A stretch of 47,807 nt of DNA from Pseudomonadota bacterium (GTDB lineage Bacteria; Pseudomonadota; Gammaproteobacteria; Burkholderiales; Burkholderiaceae_C): assembly GCA_021805805.1 (NCBI GenBank), contig JAJZEB010000014.1:1-47807 (forward strand), written 5' to 3'. Positions 10,287 through 18,520 of the stretch are shown piece after piece (within the stretch, counting starts at the first letter, position 1; each line of letters starts with the position of its first letter). Both the position numbers and the translations under genes were made by a program. The notes below the pieces were generated by a model. The model was not told the origin of the DNA. It worked only from the letters and a program-made list of their open reading frames with translations, and searched no databases.

Positions 10287-10449
10287 GGGCAGTTCCGGTC
10301 GTTTTATGAGCTAGAGGAGTCCTCGGCATCGATCACCCCGCGCGCATGCGAGAACAGGCGAGGAAAATCGGAACCGGACATTGTAGCCGCTGCGTTGGCC
10401 GATCCGGGCTCGGCGCGCGCAACGGCCCGTTGCGGGGATGCCGCCGTTC

Positions 10450-10536
10450 TGGTGCGAGGGGGGGGACTCGAACCCCCACGCCCGTGGGGGCGTCAGGACC
10501 TAAACCTGGTGCGTCTACCAATTTCGCCACCCTCGC
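10450..10536 (-). tRNA. tRNA-Leu (anticodon TAG)
   Basis: The 87-nt class II tRNA on the minus strand has acceptor GCGAGGG/CCCTCGC, encoded CCA, D-arm TGGCGAAATTGGTAGACGC, anticodon loop TTTAGGT giving TAG, a long variable arm and T-loop GGTTCGAGTCC. It lies upstream of tig in the same direction. Confidence 0.96.
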
Positions 10537-10564
10537 GCGGTGTGCGGCAAACGTACTATCTTAC

Positions 10565-10607
10565 GTTGGTCAGCCGTTGGCCAGCCCATTGGCCAGCCCG
10601 TTGGCCA
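10565..10607. repeat. Imperfect 12-bp tandem repeats
   Basis: About 3.5 copies of GTTGGCCAGCCC with single-base differences lie between tRNA-Leu and the synthase-like gene. No function is evident. Confidence 0.75.
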
Positions 10608-10623
10608 TTCGCTTCTCCCCCCG

Positions 10624-11448
10624 ATGCCCGATCACCGCCCCTCCTCTGCCGTGCCCGGCCTCGCGCCGCGCGGCACCGCCTGGTACTACGCCACGCTGCC
10701 ACTGCCCGCCACGCAACGCGACGCGTTGCTGGTGCTGCAGGCGTGGTGGCGCGCGGTGCGCGCGATCCCGTACACGGTTTCGGACCCGGGGGTGGCCGGC
10801 GCCAAGCTGGCATGGTGGCAGACGCAGCTCGCCGACATCGAGCATGCCGAGCATCCGTTGCTGCGCGCGCTGCGCCCGGCGCTGGACGCGGCCCCGCAAG
10901 CCGGCGCGCATCTGCGCCGCGCGCTGGGCATGGTCGATGCCGAGTTGCGCAGCAGCCGCTGGATCGATTGGGGCGCCGTGCACGCCCATCTGGACGCCGG
11001 CCCCGGAGAGATCGCGCGCGCCGCCGCGCGCATGACCGGCTGCGACGCACGGGACGTTCTCGATTACGCCGGGGCGCTCGGCGTGGCGTTGGCCCGCGTG
11101 GGCCAGCTGCGCGATCTCGGCCGCGACCTGCGCCATGGCGTGATCCGCCTTCCGGTGGACATGCTGGCAACGCACCGGGTCAGCGCCCGCGCGCTGCTCG
11201 CGCGCGAGGACAGCGCCGAACTGCGCGCGCTGCTCGACGCCGCTGTAGCTCAGGCCGGCACCGCGCTCGACGCCGCCGCGGCATTGCGTCCGCCGGGTCT
11301 GGGGCGCAGTGCGCGTCCCGCCGCGGCGATGACCCGAATCGGCCACGCGCTGCTGCGCGAGCTGCGCGCGCAGCCGCAAAGCCTGCTCGAGCAGCGCATC
11401 GCACTGCCTCCGCTTCGATTGCTGTGGCAGTCCTGGCGCGCGCGCTGA
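10624..11448 (+). CDS. Squalene/phytoene-synthase-like protein lacking the first Asp motif
   Basis: The 274-residue protein has the all-helical fold pattern of the squalene/phytoene synthase family: an N-terminal SxYY-like entry (TAWYYATLPLP), SDPGVAGAKLAWWQTQL, the second aspartate motif as RDLGRD, and GVIRLPVDML. The first aspartate-rich motif, usually REVDDVVDE before SDPG, is replaced by RAVRAIPYT, with all the acidic residues gone. That motif normally binds the diphosphate through magnesium, so ordinary synthase activity is doubtful. I chose the ATG at 10624 because the upstream extension overlaps tandem repeats. It converges on scoB with 19 bp between them. No other terpenoid gene is near. 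Confidence 0.75.
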   Translation: MPDHRPSSAVPGLAPRGTAWYYATLPLPATQRDALLVLQAWWRAVRAIPYTVSDPGVAGAKLAWWQTQLADIEHAEHPLLRALRPALDAAPQAGAHLRRALGMVDAELRSSRWIDWGAVHAHLDAGPGEIARAAARMTGCDARDVLDYAGALGVALARVGQLRDLGRDLRHGVIRLPVDMLATHRVSARALLAREDSAELRALLDAAVAQAGTALDAAAALRPPGLGRSARPAAAMTRIGHALLRELRAQPQSLLEQRIALPPLRLLWQSWRAR

Positions 11449-11467
11449 TGCGCGCCAGGCAGCGCGT

Positions 11468-12106
11468 TCAGCGGATCGGCACCGCGCTGTTGGCCTGAAC
11501 GTCCTCGCGCGTCACGCCCGGGGCCAGTTCGATCAGGCTCAGTCCGTGCGGAGTGACGTCGAGCACGCACAGATCGGTGATGATGCGGTCGACCACGCCG
11601 ACCCCGGTCAGCGGCAGTGTGCAGCGCGGCAGCAGCTTCGGCTCGGTGCTTCCGTCCTTCTTCGTCGCCACGTGCTCCATCAGCACCACCACGTGCTTGA
11701 CGCCGGCGACCAGATCCATCGCGCCGCCCATGCCCTTGACCATCTTGCCCGGGATCATCCAGTTCGCCAGGTCGCCCGTTTCGCTGACCTGCATCGCGCC
11801 GAGGATCGCCAGGTTGATCTTGCCTCCGCGAATCATGCCGAAACTGTCGGCGCTGCTGAAAATGCTCGAGCCGGGAAGCGTGGTGATGGTCTGCTTGCCG
11901 GCGTTGATCAGGTCCGGATCCACCTCGCCTTCACGCGGGAACGGGCCGATTCCGAGCAAGCCGTTCTCGCTTTGCAGCCAGACTTCGATTCCCGGCGGAA
12001 CGTGGTTGGCCACCAGCGTCGGCAGCCCGATGCCCAGGTTGACGTAGTAGCCGTCGCGCAATTCCTGTGCGGCGCGCGCTGCCATTTGATCGCGATTCCA
12101 TGCCAT
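11468..12106 (-). CDS. scoB: 3-oxoacid CoA-transferase subunit B
   Basis: The 212-residue protein is the beta subunit of a succinyl-CoA:3-ketoacid CoA-transferase. It has the N-terminal [29 protein letters not shown], and the catalytic glutamate in [12 protein letters not shown] (family motif S-E-N-G). With the alpha subunit it moves CoA from succinyl-CoA to acetoacetate, allowing ketone bodies or polyhydroxybutyrate breakdown products to be used. It is translated 23 bp after scoA. An acetate or other short-chain acceptor cannot be excluded. Confidence 0.93.
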   Translation of the reverse strand: MAWNRDQMAARAAQELRDGYYVNLGIGLPTLVANHVPPGIEVWLQSENGLLGIGPFPREGEVDPDLINAGKQTITTLPGSSIFSSADSFGMIRGGKINLAILGAMQVSETGDLANWMIPGKMVKGMGGAMDLVAGVKHVVVLMEHVATKKDGSTEPKLLPRCTLPLTGVGVVDRIITDLCVLDVTPHGLSLIELAPGVTREDVQANSAVPIR

Positions 12107-12129
12107 GTCGTGGACTCCTTGGGGCTTGT

Positions 12130-12834
12130 TCAGGCGTCGGCCTTGCGCACGGTGCGCATTTCGATGCGCTTCTCGGGGCTGGCATTGAGCACGATGCGAT
12201 GAACGAATATTCCGGGCAGGTGCACTTGATCCGGGTCGAGTGCGCCGTTGTCGACGATTTCCTCGACCTCGACCACGGTGATGCGCCCGGCCGCGGCCAC
12301 ATTGGGATTGAAGTTGCGCGCCGTGCGGCGGAAGACCAGGTTGCCGCTGCGATCGGCCTTGTACGCCTTGACCAGCGAGACGTCGGGCAGCAACGCGCGC
12401 TCCATGACGTAGACATGGCCGTCGAATTCCCGCGTTTCCTTGCCTTCGGCGATCACCGTGCCGACTCCGGTGCGGGTGAAGAACGCCGGAATGCCTGCGG
12501 CCCCGGCGCGCAGCTTCTCGGCCAGCGTTCCCTGCGGAGTGAACTCGAGCTCCAGCTCGCCGCTGAGGTACTGCCGCTCGAACTCCTTGTTCTCACCGAC
12601 GTAGCTCGACACCATCTTGCGCACCTGCCGCGTGGCGAGCAATTTGCCGAGGCCGAAGCCGTCGACCCCGGCGTTGTTCGAAATCACCGTCAGGTTGCGC
12701 TTGCCGCTGGCCTGCACCGCATCGATCAGGGCTTCCGGAATTCCGCACAGGCCGAAACCGCCGACCGCCAGGGTTTGTCCGTCCTCGATGATGCCGTCGA
12801 GCGCCGCCTCTGCACTGGGATAGATCTTGTTCAT
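12130..12834 (-). CDS. scoA: 3-oxoacid CoA-transferase subunit A
   Basis: The 234-residue alpha subunit has the family hallmarks [43 protein letters not shown] and FFTRTGVGT. It forms the enzyme with the scoB product encoded immediately downstream on the same strand. The upstream 79 bp separates it from the thioesterase gene, which reads in the same direction, so all four genes from the SDR enzyme down to scoB may be cotranscribed. Confidence 0.93.
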   Translation of the reverse strand: MNKIYPSAEAALDGIIEDGQTLAVGGFGLCGIPEALIDAVQASGKRNLTVISNNAGVDGFGLGKLLATRQVRKMVSSYVGENKEFERQYLSGELELEFTPQGTLAEKLRAGAAGIPAFFTRTGVGTVIAEGKETREFDGHVYVMERALLPDVSLVKAYKADRSGNLVFRRTARNFNPNVAAAGRITVVEVEEIVDNGALDPDQVHLPGIFVHRIVLNASPEKRIEMRTVRKADA

Positions 12835-12913
12835 GAACGCGTCTCGAAGAAGATTTTCGGAAATGGATTGTGCACTGCAATGTAGTGCGCCGCGACGATC
12901 GCGGCAACCGCTG

Positions 12914-13342
12914 CTAGTCCGCTGCTTCGAGCAGGGCGCGCAATCCGGGCGGCAACGGCGCGCTGCGCCGCAGCGCCTGGTCGGTCCATACCGTCTTGGC
13001 GCCGCCGCTGGCGTACACCGTGTCCGGTTCGTCGCAGCGCGCGATTTCGTAATAGGTCTCGAAGCTGCTGCGCCCGGGATTGGCGACGAACATGCGCACC
13101 CGCAATTCGCCCGGATATTCGAGCTGCAGCAGGAAATTGCAGAACGCGTTGACCACCACCGGGCCCTGGCCCGGAACCCCGGCCTGCTGCGCGATGCTGT
13201 CGAGCCAGCCGATGCGCGCGATTTCCATGTAGCGGAAATACACCGTGTTGTTGACGTGGCCGAATGCGTCCATGTCGCCCCAGCGAATCGGCACGACGAC
13301 TTCGTACACCAGTTTGCGTTGCTCGGGCAGTTCCAGCCGCAT
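12914..13342 (-). CDS. Acyl-CoA thioesterase, 4HBT hotdog family
   Basis: The 142-residue protein is a single hotdog domain of the 4-hydroxybenzoyl-CoA thioesterase/YbgC type. The active-site loop is [13 protein letters not shown] with the probable catalytic Asp25, followed by the long helix [16 protein letters not shown]. It should hydrolyse acyl-CoA thioesters in the cytoplasm. It lies 30 bp downstream of the SDR gene in the same direction, next to CoA-transferase genes, so a role in acyl-CoA turnover is likely. The substrate is unknown. Confidence 0.88.
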   Translation of the reverse strand: MRLELPEQRKLVYEVVVPIRWGDMDAFGHVNNTVYFRYMEIARIGWLDSIAQQAGVPGQGPVVVNAFCNFLLQLEYPGELRVRMFVANPGRSSFETYYEIARCDEPDTVYASGGAKTVWTDQALRRSAPLPPGLRALLEAAD

Positions 13343-13372
13343 GCACGGGTCTCCTTGCTGCTTGCGTGCGGG

Positions 13373-14155
13373 TCAGAGCGCGAAACCGTCGTCGGCGGCG
13401 ACGACCGCGCCGTTGACGAACTGACTCTGCCCTGCGGCGAGCATCAGCAGCACCAGATCGAGGTCCTCGGCGCGCCCGACCCGCTTGCGCGGCAGCGCCT
13501 CGAGCATGCGCCGCCCGCTGTCCGTGGACCAGAACTCGTGGTTGATCTCGGTGTCGATGTAGCCGGGGCAGATGACGTTGACGTTGATTCCGAAGCGCCC
13601 CCATTCGAGCGCCATGGCACGGGTCATGTGCACCACGGCGGCTTTGCTCATCGCGTACGCGCCGAGCTGCGGCACGGCGCGCAGACCGGCCACCGACGCG
13701 ATGTTGACGATGCGCCCGCCGGCCCAGGTTCCCGGCGCCGCTCCCTGCGCACGCGCAATCATGCGCCTGGCCACTTCCTGGGCGACGAAGAACGCGCCGC
13801 GGGTGTTGGTGGCGAACACGCTGTCGAAATCGTCGGCACTGAGTTCGGTCAGGCGACCCGACACCGAAATTCCCGCGTTGTTGACCAGGATGTCGATATT
13901 GCCGACCTCGGTCTCGGTATGCGCCACGGCGGCTCCGATGCTGTCGGTGTCGGTCACGTCCAGCCGCACGACATGGGCATCGCCGCCGTCGGCCTCGATG
14001 GCCGCGCGCAACTCCTTGAGGCGCTCGAGCCGGCGCCCGCCCAGCGCGACCGCGGCTCCGGCGCGCGCCAGGACGCGCGCGAACTGCCAGCCCAGGCCGC
14101 TGGACGCGCCGGTGACCAGCGCGACGCGCCCGGAAAGATCGATCGTGTACGACAT
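13373..14155 (-). CDS. SDR-family oxidoreductase
   Basis: The 260-residue protein is a classical short-chain dehydrogenase/reductase. It has the nucleotide-binding [25 protein letters not shown], a catalytic Ser in NIASVAG and the YAMSK catalytic tetrad, and the PGYIDTEIN loop. The Arg-Arg after the second strand (LGGRRLERL) suggests preference for NADPH. I chose the ATG at 14155 ([11 protein letters not shown]), since the upstream 17 residues are not family-like. The neighbours (thioesterase and CoA-transferase) suggest a 3-hydroxyacyl or ketone substrate, but this is inference. Confidence 0.9.
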   Translation of the reverse strand: MSYTIDLSGRVALVTGASSGLGWQFARVLARAGAAVALGGRRLERLKELRAAIEADGGDAHVVRLDVTDTDSIGAAVAHTETEVGNIDILVNNAGISVSGRLTELSADDFDSVFATNTRGAFFVAQEVARRMIARAQGAAPGTWAGGRIVNIASVAGLRAVPQLGAYAMSKAAVVHMTRAMALEWGRFGINVNVICPGYIDTEINHEFWSTDSGRRMLEALPRKRVGRAEDLDLVLLMLAAGQSQFVNGAVVAADDGFAL

Positions 14156-14300
14156 CGCTGTTCCCGCATTGCAATGGCCGCAGCGCCATGCCGCGTCCGG
14201 ATGCATCGAATGCTAACCGTGCCGCTGCAACGATGCAGCCACGCCGGGCCCCTATTTGCGCGCGCACACGCGCGTGCGGCGAATTGCCGATAATGCGCGC

Positions 14301-15431
14301 ATGTCCGAGCGTTCCATTCCGATCATCGACCATCGCTATGCATCGAGCGTTCCGGCCGTTCCGGAGCAGGTGCCCGTGGTGGGCAGCAGGCTCACTGACC
14401 GGTTCGGGCGCGCGTTGCACGACCTGCGGATCTCGATCACCGATCGCTGCAATTTCCGGTGTCGGTATTGCATGCCGCGAGAGATCTTCGACACCAACTA
14501 CGAATTCCTGCGCCATGCCGAATTGCTGCGCTTCGAGGAGATCGATCGCCTGGCGCGTGTCTTCGTCGGCCTGGGCGTGCGCAAGCTGCGGCTGACCGGA
14601 GGCGAGCCGCTGCTGCGCCGCGGCGTCGAGGACCTGGTCGCGATGCTGGCGCGGATCCGCACCGAAGACGGCTCGGGAGTCGAGCTGACGATGACGACCA
14701 ACGCGTCGCTGCTGGCGCGCAAGGCCGAGGCGCTGAAGAACTCCGGACTGCACCGGGTCACGGTCAGTCTGGATGCGCTGGACGACGCGCTGTTCCGGCG
14801 CATGAGCGACGCCGACTTCACGGTGGCCGACGTGCTCGATGGAATCCAGGCGGCTCAGGCGGCCGGGCTCACGCCGGTGAAGGTCAATATGGTCGTTCAG
14901 CGCGGAGTCAACGACGCGCAGATCGAACCGATGATCGAGCATTTCCGCGGCTCCGGCGTCGTGCTGCGCTTCATCGAGTTCATGGACGTGGGCAATACCA
15001 ACGGTTGGCGCATGGATCAGGTTCTGCCATCGGCCGAAGTCATCGCGCGCATCGGCGCGCGCCACCGCCTGCGGCCGCTTCAGGCTGCGGCGCCGGGAGA
15101 AACCGCAGCGCGCTGGGTGCTGGACGATGGCAGCCTGGAAATCGGCGTCATTTCCAGCGTGACCGAGCCCTTCTGCGGCGACTGCAACCGGGCGCGGCTG
15201 TCGATGGAAGGCAAGCTGTACCTCTGCCTGTTCGCCAGCCACGGCCACGATTTGCGCGCGTTGCTGCGCGGCGACGCGGCCGGTGCAGTGGCCGCGGTCG
15301 ACGACGCAGCGCTGCGCGCAGCGCTGGCACAGGTCTGGAGCGGGCGCGACGACCGCTATTCGGCGTTGCGTGGCAGCGCGCAGGCCGCGCGCGGCGAGCG
15401 CCGCGTCGAAATGTCGTATATCGGCGGCTGA
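14301..15431 (+). CDS. moaA: GTP 3',8-cyclase MoaA (molybdenum cofactor, step 1)
   Basis: The 376-residue radical-SAM enzyme converts GTP to 3',8-cyclo-GTP, the first step of molybdopterin synthesis. The N-terminal iron-sulfur cluster ligands are Cys50, Cys54 and Cys57 (CNFRCRYC), followed by GGEPLLRRG. The C-terminal cluster uses [11 protein letters not shown] plus a further Cys in KLYLCLF. The protein ends in the conserved Gly-Gly (YIGG). The ATG at 14301 is preferred over 14256 because similarity begins after it. Downstream come a small membrane protein, mobA and moeA, with translational overlaps. Confidence 0.96.
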   Translation: MSERSIPIIDHRYASSVPAVPEQVPVVGSRLTDRFGRALHDLRISITDRCNFRCRYCMPREIFDTNYEFLRHAELLRFEEIDRLARVFVGLGVRKLRLTGGEPLLRRGVEDLVAMLARIRTEDGSGVELTMTTNASLLARKAEALKNSGLHRVTVSLDALDDALFRRMSDADFTVADVLDGIQAAQAAGLTPVKVNMVVQRGVNDAQIEPMIEHFRGSGVVLRFIEFMDVGNTNGWRMDQVLPSAEVIARIGARHRLRPLQAAAPGETAARWVLDDGSLEIGVISSVTEPFCGDCNRARLSMEGKLYLCLFASHGHDLRALLRGDAAGAVAAVDDAALRAALAQVWSGRDDRYSALRGSAQAARGERRVEMSYIGG

Positions 15432-15446
15432 CGCGGCGGGCCGGAA

Positions 15447-15758
15447 ATGCGCAGCCCCGACCCGTTCCGACCGGTGCAGCCGGGGCTCGAGGCCCGTTTG
15501 ACCCCGTGGCTGATTCCGGCCTATCTGGCCGGTGTTCTGCTGCCCTGGGTCGGCCCGCTGTGGCTGGCGCTGACCAGCCCCCCCGGGCCGCCCGCGGTGC
15601 GCGTGCTGCAGACGCGGCAGGTGATCGACATGATGGCGGTCGGGCTGACGATGTTCGACGCGTCGGCAGTGTTCACCGTCGCGCTGGGCTGCATGATCGT
15701 CACGCTGATGAAGGCGCGGCCTCGCTACGCCGATTCGATGGAGCCGCCCGCCGAGTGA
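15447..15758 (+). CDS. Small two-span membrane protein in the mo-cofactor operon
   Basis: I do not recognise this 103-residue protein. It has two clear hydrophobic segments, WLIPAYLAGVLLPWVGPLWLAL and the stretch around VGLTMFDASAVFTVALGCMIVTLM, joined by a polar Arg-containing loop, with a charged C-terminal tail. It starts 15 bp after moaA and its TGA overlaps the GTG of mobA (GTGA at 15755-15758), so it is translationally coupled to mobA. A link to molybdenum enzymes is suggested only by position. Confidence 0.75.
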   Translation: MRSPDPFRPVQPGLEARLTPWLIPAYLAGVLLPWVGPLWLALTSPPGPPAVRVLQTRQVIDMMAVGLTMFDASAVFTVALGCMIVTLMKARPRYADSMEPPAE

Positions 15759-16360
15759 GCACGCAACCGACCGCCGCCTCGATCACCGGCCTGGTGCTGG
15801 CCGGAGGGCGCGCGCGCCGCATGGGCGGGCGCGACAAGGGACTGTTGCGCGTGGCCGGCGAGACCCTGGCGGCGCGCGCGCTGCGCCGTCTGCGCCCGCA
15901 GGTGCACGCGCTGCTGCTCAACGCCAACCGCAATCTCGAAGCCTACGCCGAACTCGGCGCCACGCTGTGTCCCGACGCGGACCCGCAGGCGTTCGGCGGG
16001 CCGCTGGCCGGAATCTCCTCCGGCCTCGATGCCTGCGCCACGCCATGGCTGCTGGTGGTGCCGTGCGATTGTCCGCGCTTGCCGGCCGACCTGGGCGCGC
16101 GGCTGGCCGCAGGACTCGGCGACGCGCCTGCGGCGATCGCACGCGCCGGCGGCAGACGCCAGCCGGTGTTCTGCCTGCTGCACGTTCGGCTGCGCGATGC
16201 GCTGCGCGCGTTCATTGCCGCCGGCGGGGCCAAGGTCGACGCGTTCACCGACTCGGTCGGCGCGGTCGAGATCGATTTCTCCGACGCCGACGCATTCGTC
16301 AACGTCAATACGCCGCACGAGCTGGAACGGCTCGCGCTGGAACTGGAGACTCCCTCGTGA
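15755..16360 (+). CDS. mobA: Molybdenum cofactor guanylyltransferase MobA
   Basis: The 201-residue nucleotidyltransferase has the GT-A-like start LVLAGGRARRMGGRDKGLL, with the glycine-rich and lysine residues that bind GTP, then GGPLAGISSGLDA and VVPCDCPRLP (metal-binding Asp). It attaches GMP to molybdopterin to make the bis-MGD cofactor used by DMSO-reductase-family enzymes such as nitrate reductase and formate dehydrogenase. It starts at a GTG overlapping the upstream stop codon, and its own TGA overlaps the GTG of moeA, so three genes are coupled. Confidence 0.93.
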   Translation: MSTQPTAASITGLVLAGGRARRMGGRDKGLLRVAGETLAARALRRLRPQVHALLLNANRNLEAYAELGATLCPDADPQAFGGPLAGISSGLDACATPWLLVVPCDCPRLPADLGARLAAGLGDAPAAIARAGGRRQPVFCLLHVRLRDALRAFIAAGGAKVDAFTDSVGAVEIDFSDADAFVNVNTPHELERLALELETPS

Positions 16361-17598
16361 GTGCAGCCTTTTGCGACGACCTGCAGGTGGGGCAAGCGCA
16401 GCAAGCCATTGCCGCCGCCGTGCGCCCGCTGGATCTGGCCGAGCGCGTCGACCTGCGCGCCGCGCTCGACCGGATCCTGGCGCAGGACGTCGTCGCGCCG
16501 CTGGACGTTCCGGCGCACGACAACGCCGGCATGGACGGCTACGCGCTCGACGGCGCCGGCCTCGACTGCGGCGAGACCGTGCTGCGCGTGGTCGGCCGCG
16601 GCCTGGCCGGCCATGCCTACGCCGGCGAAGTTCCGCGCGGAGCTGCGGTGCGCATCATGACCGGGGCCGTGTTGCCGCAGGGCTGCGACACGGTGGCGCC
16701 GCTGGAGCAGTGTCGGCTTGACGGCGCGCATGTGTGCATTGCGCCGGGCTTGCGGCGCGGCGACAACGCACGCGCGCGCGGCGAGGACCTGCGCGCCGGC
16801 AGCGTCGCGCTGGCCGCCGGCAAACGCCTGCGTCCGGCCGACATCGGATTGCTCGCCTCGCTGGGATGTGCCGAAGTGATGGTCGCGCGCCGTGTGCGCG
16901 TGGCGTTGTTGTCCAGCGGCGACGAATTGCGCGGCATCGGCCAGGCGCTCGACTCCGGAACGGTCTACGACAGCAACCGCTACACCTTGTGGGCGATGCT
17001 GCAGCGGCTCGGCTGCGACGTGCTCGACCTCGGCCTGGTCGCCGACGACGCGCACGCGCTGCAGCAGGCGCTGCGCCGCGGCTGCGCGCACGCCGACGTC
17101 GTCATCACCTCGGGCGGCGTGTCGGCCGGTGACGCCGATCACGTGCGGCGCGCGATGGCCGAGCTCGGCGACGTGGCATTCTGGCGCGTGGCCATGCGTC
17201 CGGGGCGGCCGCTTGCGTTCGGCCGCATCGCCGCAGGCGGGCACGACGCACTGCTGTTCGGCCTGCCGGGCAACCCGGTCGCCGTGATGGTCGCGTTCTA
17301 CCAGTTCGTGCGCGGCGCCTTGCTGCAACTGATGGGCGCAACCGTCCCGGAACAGCCGCTGTGGCCGGTCGTCGCGCTCGACGCGCTGCGCAAGAAGCCC
17401 GGGCGCACCGAGTACCAGCGCGCGTGGTTGCAGCGGCTCGACGACGGCCGCTGGGGCGCACGCGTCACCGGCAGCCAGGGCTCGGCGATGCTGCACTCGA
17501 TGAGCCAGGCCCACGGCCTGCTTGTGCTGGCACACGACCGAGGCCCCGTGCAGGCCGGCGACCTGGTTGATTTCCTGCCGTTCGAGGGGCTGGTCTGA
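16357..17598 (+). CDS. moeA: Molybdopterin molybdenumtransferase MoeA
   Basis: The 413-residue protein inserts molybdenum into adenylylated molybdopterin. Family signatures are DVPAHDNAGMDGYAL, RGAAVRIMTGAVLPQGCDTV, the active-site region RVALLSSGDEL, YDSNRYTLWAML, and the MoCF-type ITSGGVSAGDADHV and GLPGNPVAVMVAFYQFV. The GTG start at 16357 overlaps the mobA stop. Its end lies 18 bp from the end of the convergent gene at 17617. Confidence 0.95.
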   Translation: MSAAFCDDLQVGQAQQAIAAAVRPLDLAERVDLRAALDRILAQDVVAPLDVPAHDNAGMDGYALDGAGLDCGETVLRVVGRGLAGHAYAGEVPRGAAVRIMTGAVLPQGCDTVAPLEQCRLDGAHVCIAPGLRRGDNARARGEDLRAGSVALAAGKRLRPADIGLLASLGCAEVMVARRVRVALLSSGDELRGIGQALDSGTVYDSNRYTLWAMLQRLGCDVLDLGLVADDAHALQQALRRGCAHADVVITSGGVSAGDADHVRRAMAELGDVAFWRVAMRPGRPLAFGRIAAGGHDALLFGLPGNPVAVMVAFYQFVRGALLQLMGATVPEQPLWPVVALDALRKKPGRTEYQRAWLQRLDDGRWGARVTGSQGSAMLHSMSQAHGLLVLAHDRGPVQAGDLVDFLPFEGLV

Positions 17599-17616
17599 GC
17601 CCCGCGCTGGGGACGG

Positions 17617-18075
17617 TCAGAAAATCTTGTTGATCAGGTCCTCGCCGATGCCGAAGCCTGCACCCATTTCGAGCGCGCGGCCGAAACCCGAGTTCAGCAG
17701 ACCGCCCAGCGCGCCCATCACGCCGCCTCCCGACTGCTGCGGATAGCCTTGCTGCGGGTAGCCCTGCTGCGGATAGCCTTGCTGCGGATAGCCCTGCTGC
17801 TGCGGGTAAACGGCCGCGGCTGGAGCCGCCTGCAGTTGGCTGTGCTCGTTTTGCAGCATGGCGTGGATCGCCTGCAGCAGCAGCGTGGCCTGCTGTTGCT
17901 GGCCCTGGAAGCTCAGCGCGATCTCGCGCAGGTCGAGCAGCCATTCGCGGGCATCGGCGTTGCCCGACCCGGCCGCGGCCTGCAACTTCGCGGCCAGCGC
18001 CTGCAGCGCCTGGTTGACGGCCTGATCCTGCGCCTGCACCTGTTGCCAACATTGATCGACGGTCTGGATGTCCAT
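17617..18075 (-). CDS. Unrecognised protein with GYPQQ repeats
   Basis: I do not recognise this 152-residue protein. The N-terminal two thirds is Gln- and Ala-rich helix (WQQVQAQDQAVNQALQALAA), likely coiled coil. It is followed by four GYPQQ repeats encoded by near-perfect 15-bp tandem repeats at about 17734-17808, then a Gly-rich tail GGGVMGALGGLLNSGFGRAL. No signal peptide is visible. It is the gene after fdx on the same strand with a 105-bp gap; iscX, which often ends the isc operon, is not seen. The Met at 18075 is chosen because the upstream extension is low in family-like features. Confidence 0.65.
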   Translation of the reverse strand: MDIQTVDQCWQQVQAQDQAVNQALQALAAKLQAAAGSGNADAREWLLDLREIALSFQGQQQQATLLLQAIHAMLQNEHSQLQAAPAAAVYPQQQGYPQQGYPQQGYPQQGYPQQSGGGVMGALGGLLNSGFGRALEMGAGFGIGEDLINKIF

Positions 18076-18180
18076 GATTTTTCCGTTCCTCCCTCGATCA
18101 TCGATTGTGCCAGCGACCGCATCGCAGCGCAGCAAGCGGCGCCCGCGTTTCAGCGTGGCTTCAGTTTCCCGCCGCGCGTT

Positions 18181-18516
18181 TCAGCCTTCCTTGGCGTGGT
18201 TGATCGAATACTTGGGGATTTCGATCGTCACGTCGGCGTCGCTGACGATGGCCTGGCACGACAGCCTCGATGTCGGCTCCAGTCCCCAGGCGCGGTCGAG
18301 CAGGTCCTCTTCGCTTTCGTCGGGCTCGCCCAGCGAATCGAAGCCGGATCGAACGACGACATGGCAGGTCGTGCAGGCACAAGACATTTCGCAGGCATGC
18401 TCGATCGCCACGCCGTGCTCGAGCAAAGCCTCGCACAGCGAAGTGCCTCGCGACGCCTCGAACGTCGCGCCCTGCGGGCAGTATTCCTCGTGCGGAAGCA
18501 CGGTGATGGTCGGCAT
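18181..18516 (-). CDS. fdx: ISC-type [2Fe-2S] ferredoxin
   Basis: The 111-residue ferredoxin has the adrenodoxin-like cysteine pattern ACEMSCACTTCHVVV, with the fourth ligand in LSCQAIV. It supplies electrons for iron-sulfur cluster assembly on IscU. It begins 4 bp after hscA and closes the isc operon (iscR-iscS-iscU-iscA-hscB-hscA-fdx). Confidence 0.96.
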   Translation of the reverse strand: MPTITVLPHEEYCPQGATFEASRGTSLCEALLEHGVAIEHACEMSCACTTCHVVVRSGFDSLGEPDESEEDLLDRAWGLEPTSRLSCQAIVSDADVTIEIPKYSINHAKEG

Positions 18517-18520
18517 CGGG

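Noticed and set aside
17734-17808. Regular 15-bp repeats as a possible CRISPR-like array
   Set aside because: The units are contiguous without spacers and code in frame for GYPQQ; no cas genes are present. The same applies to the tandem repeats at 8111, 10565 and 45708.
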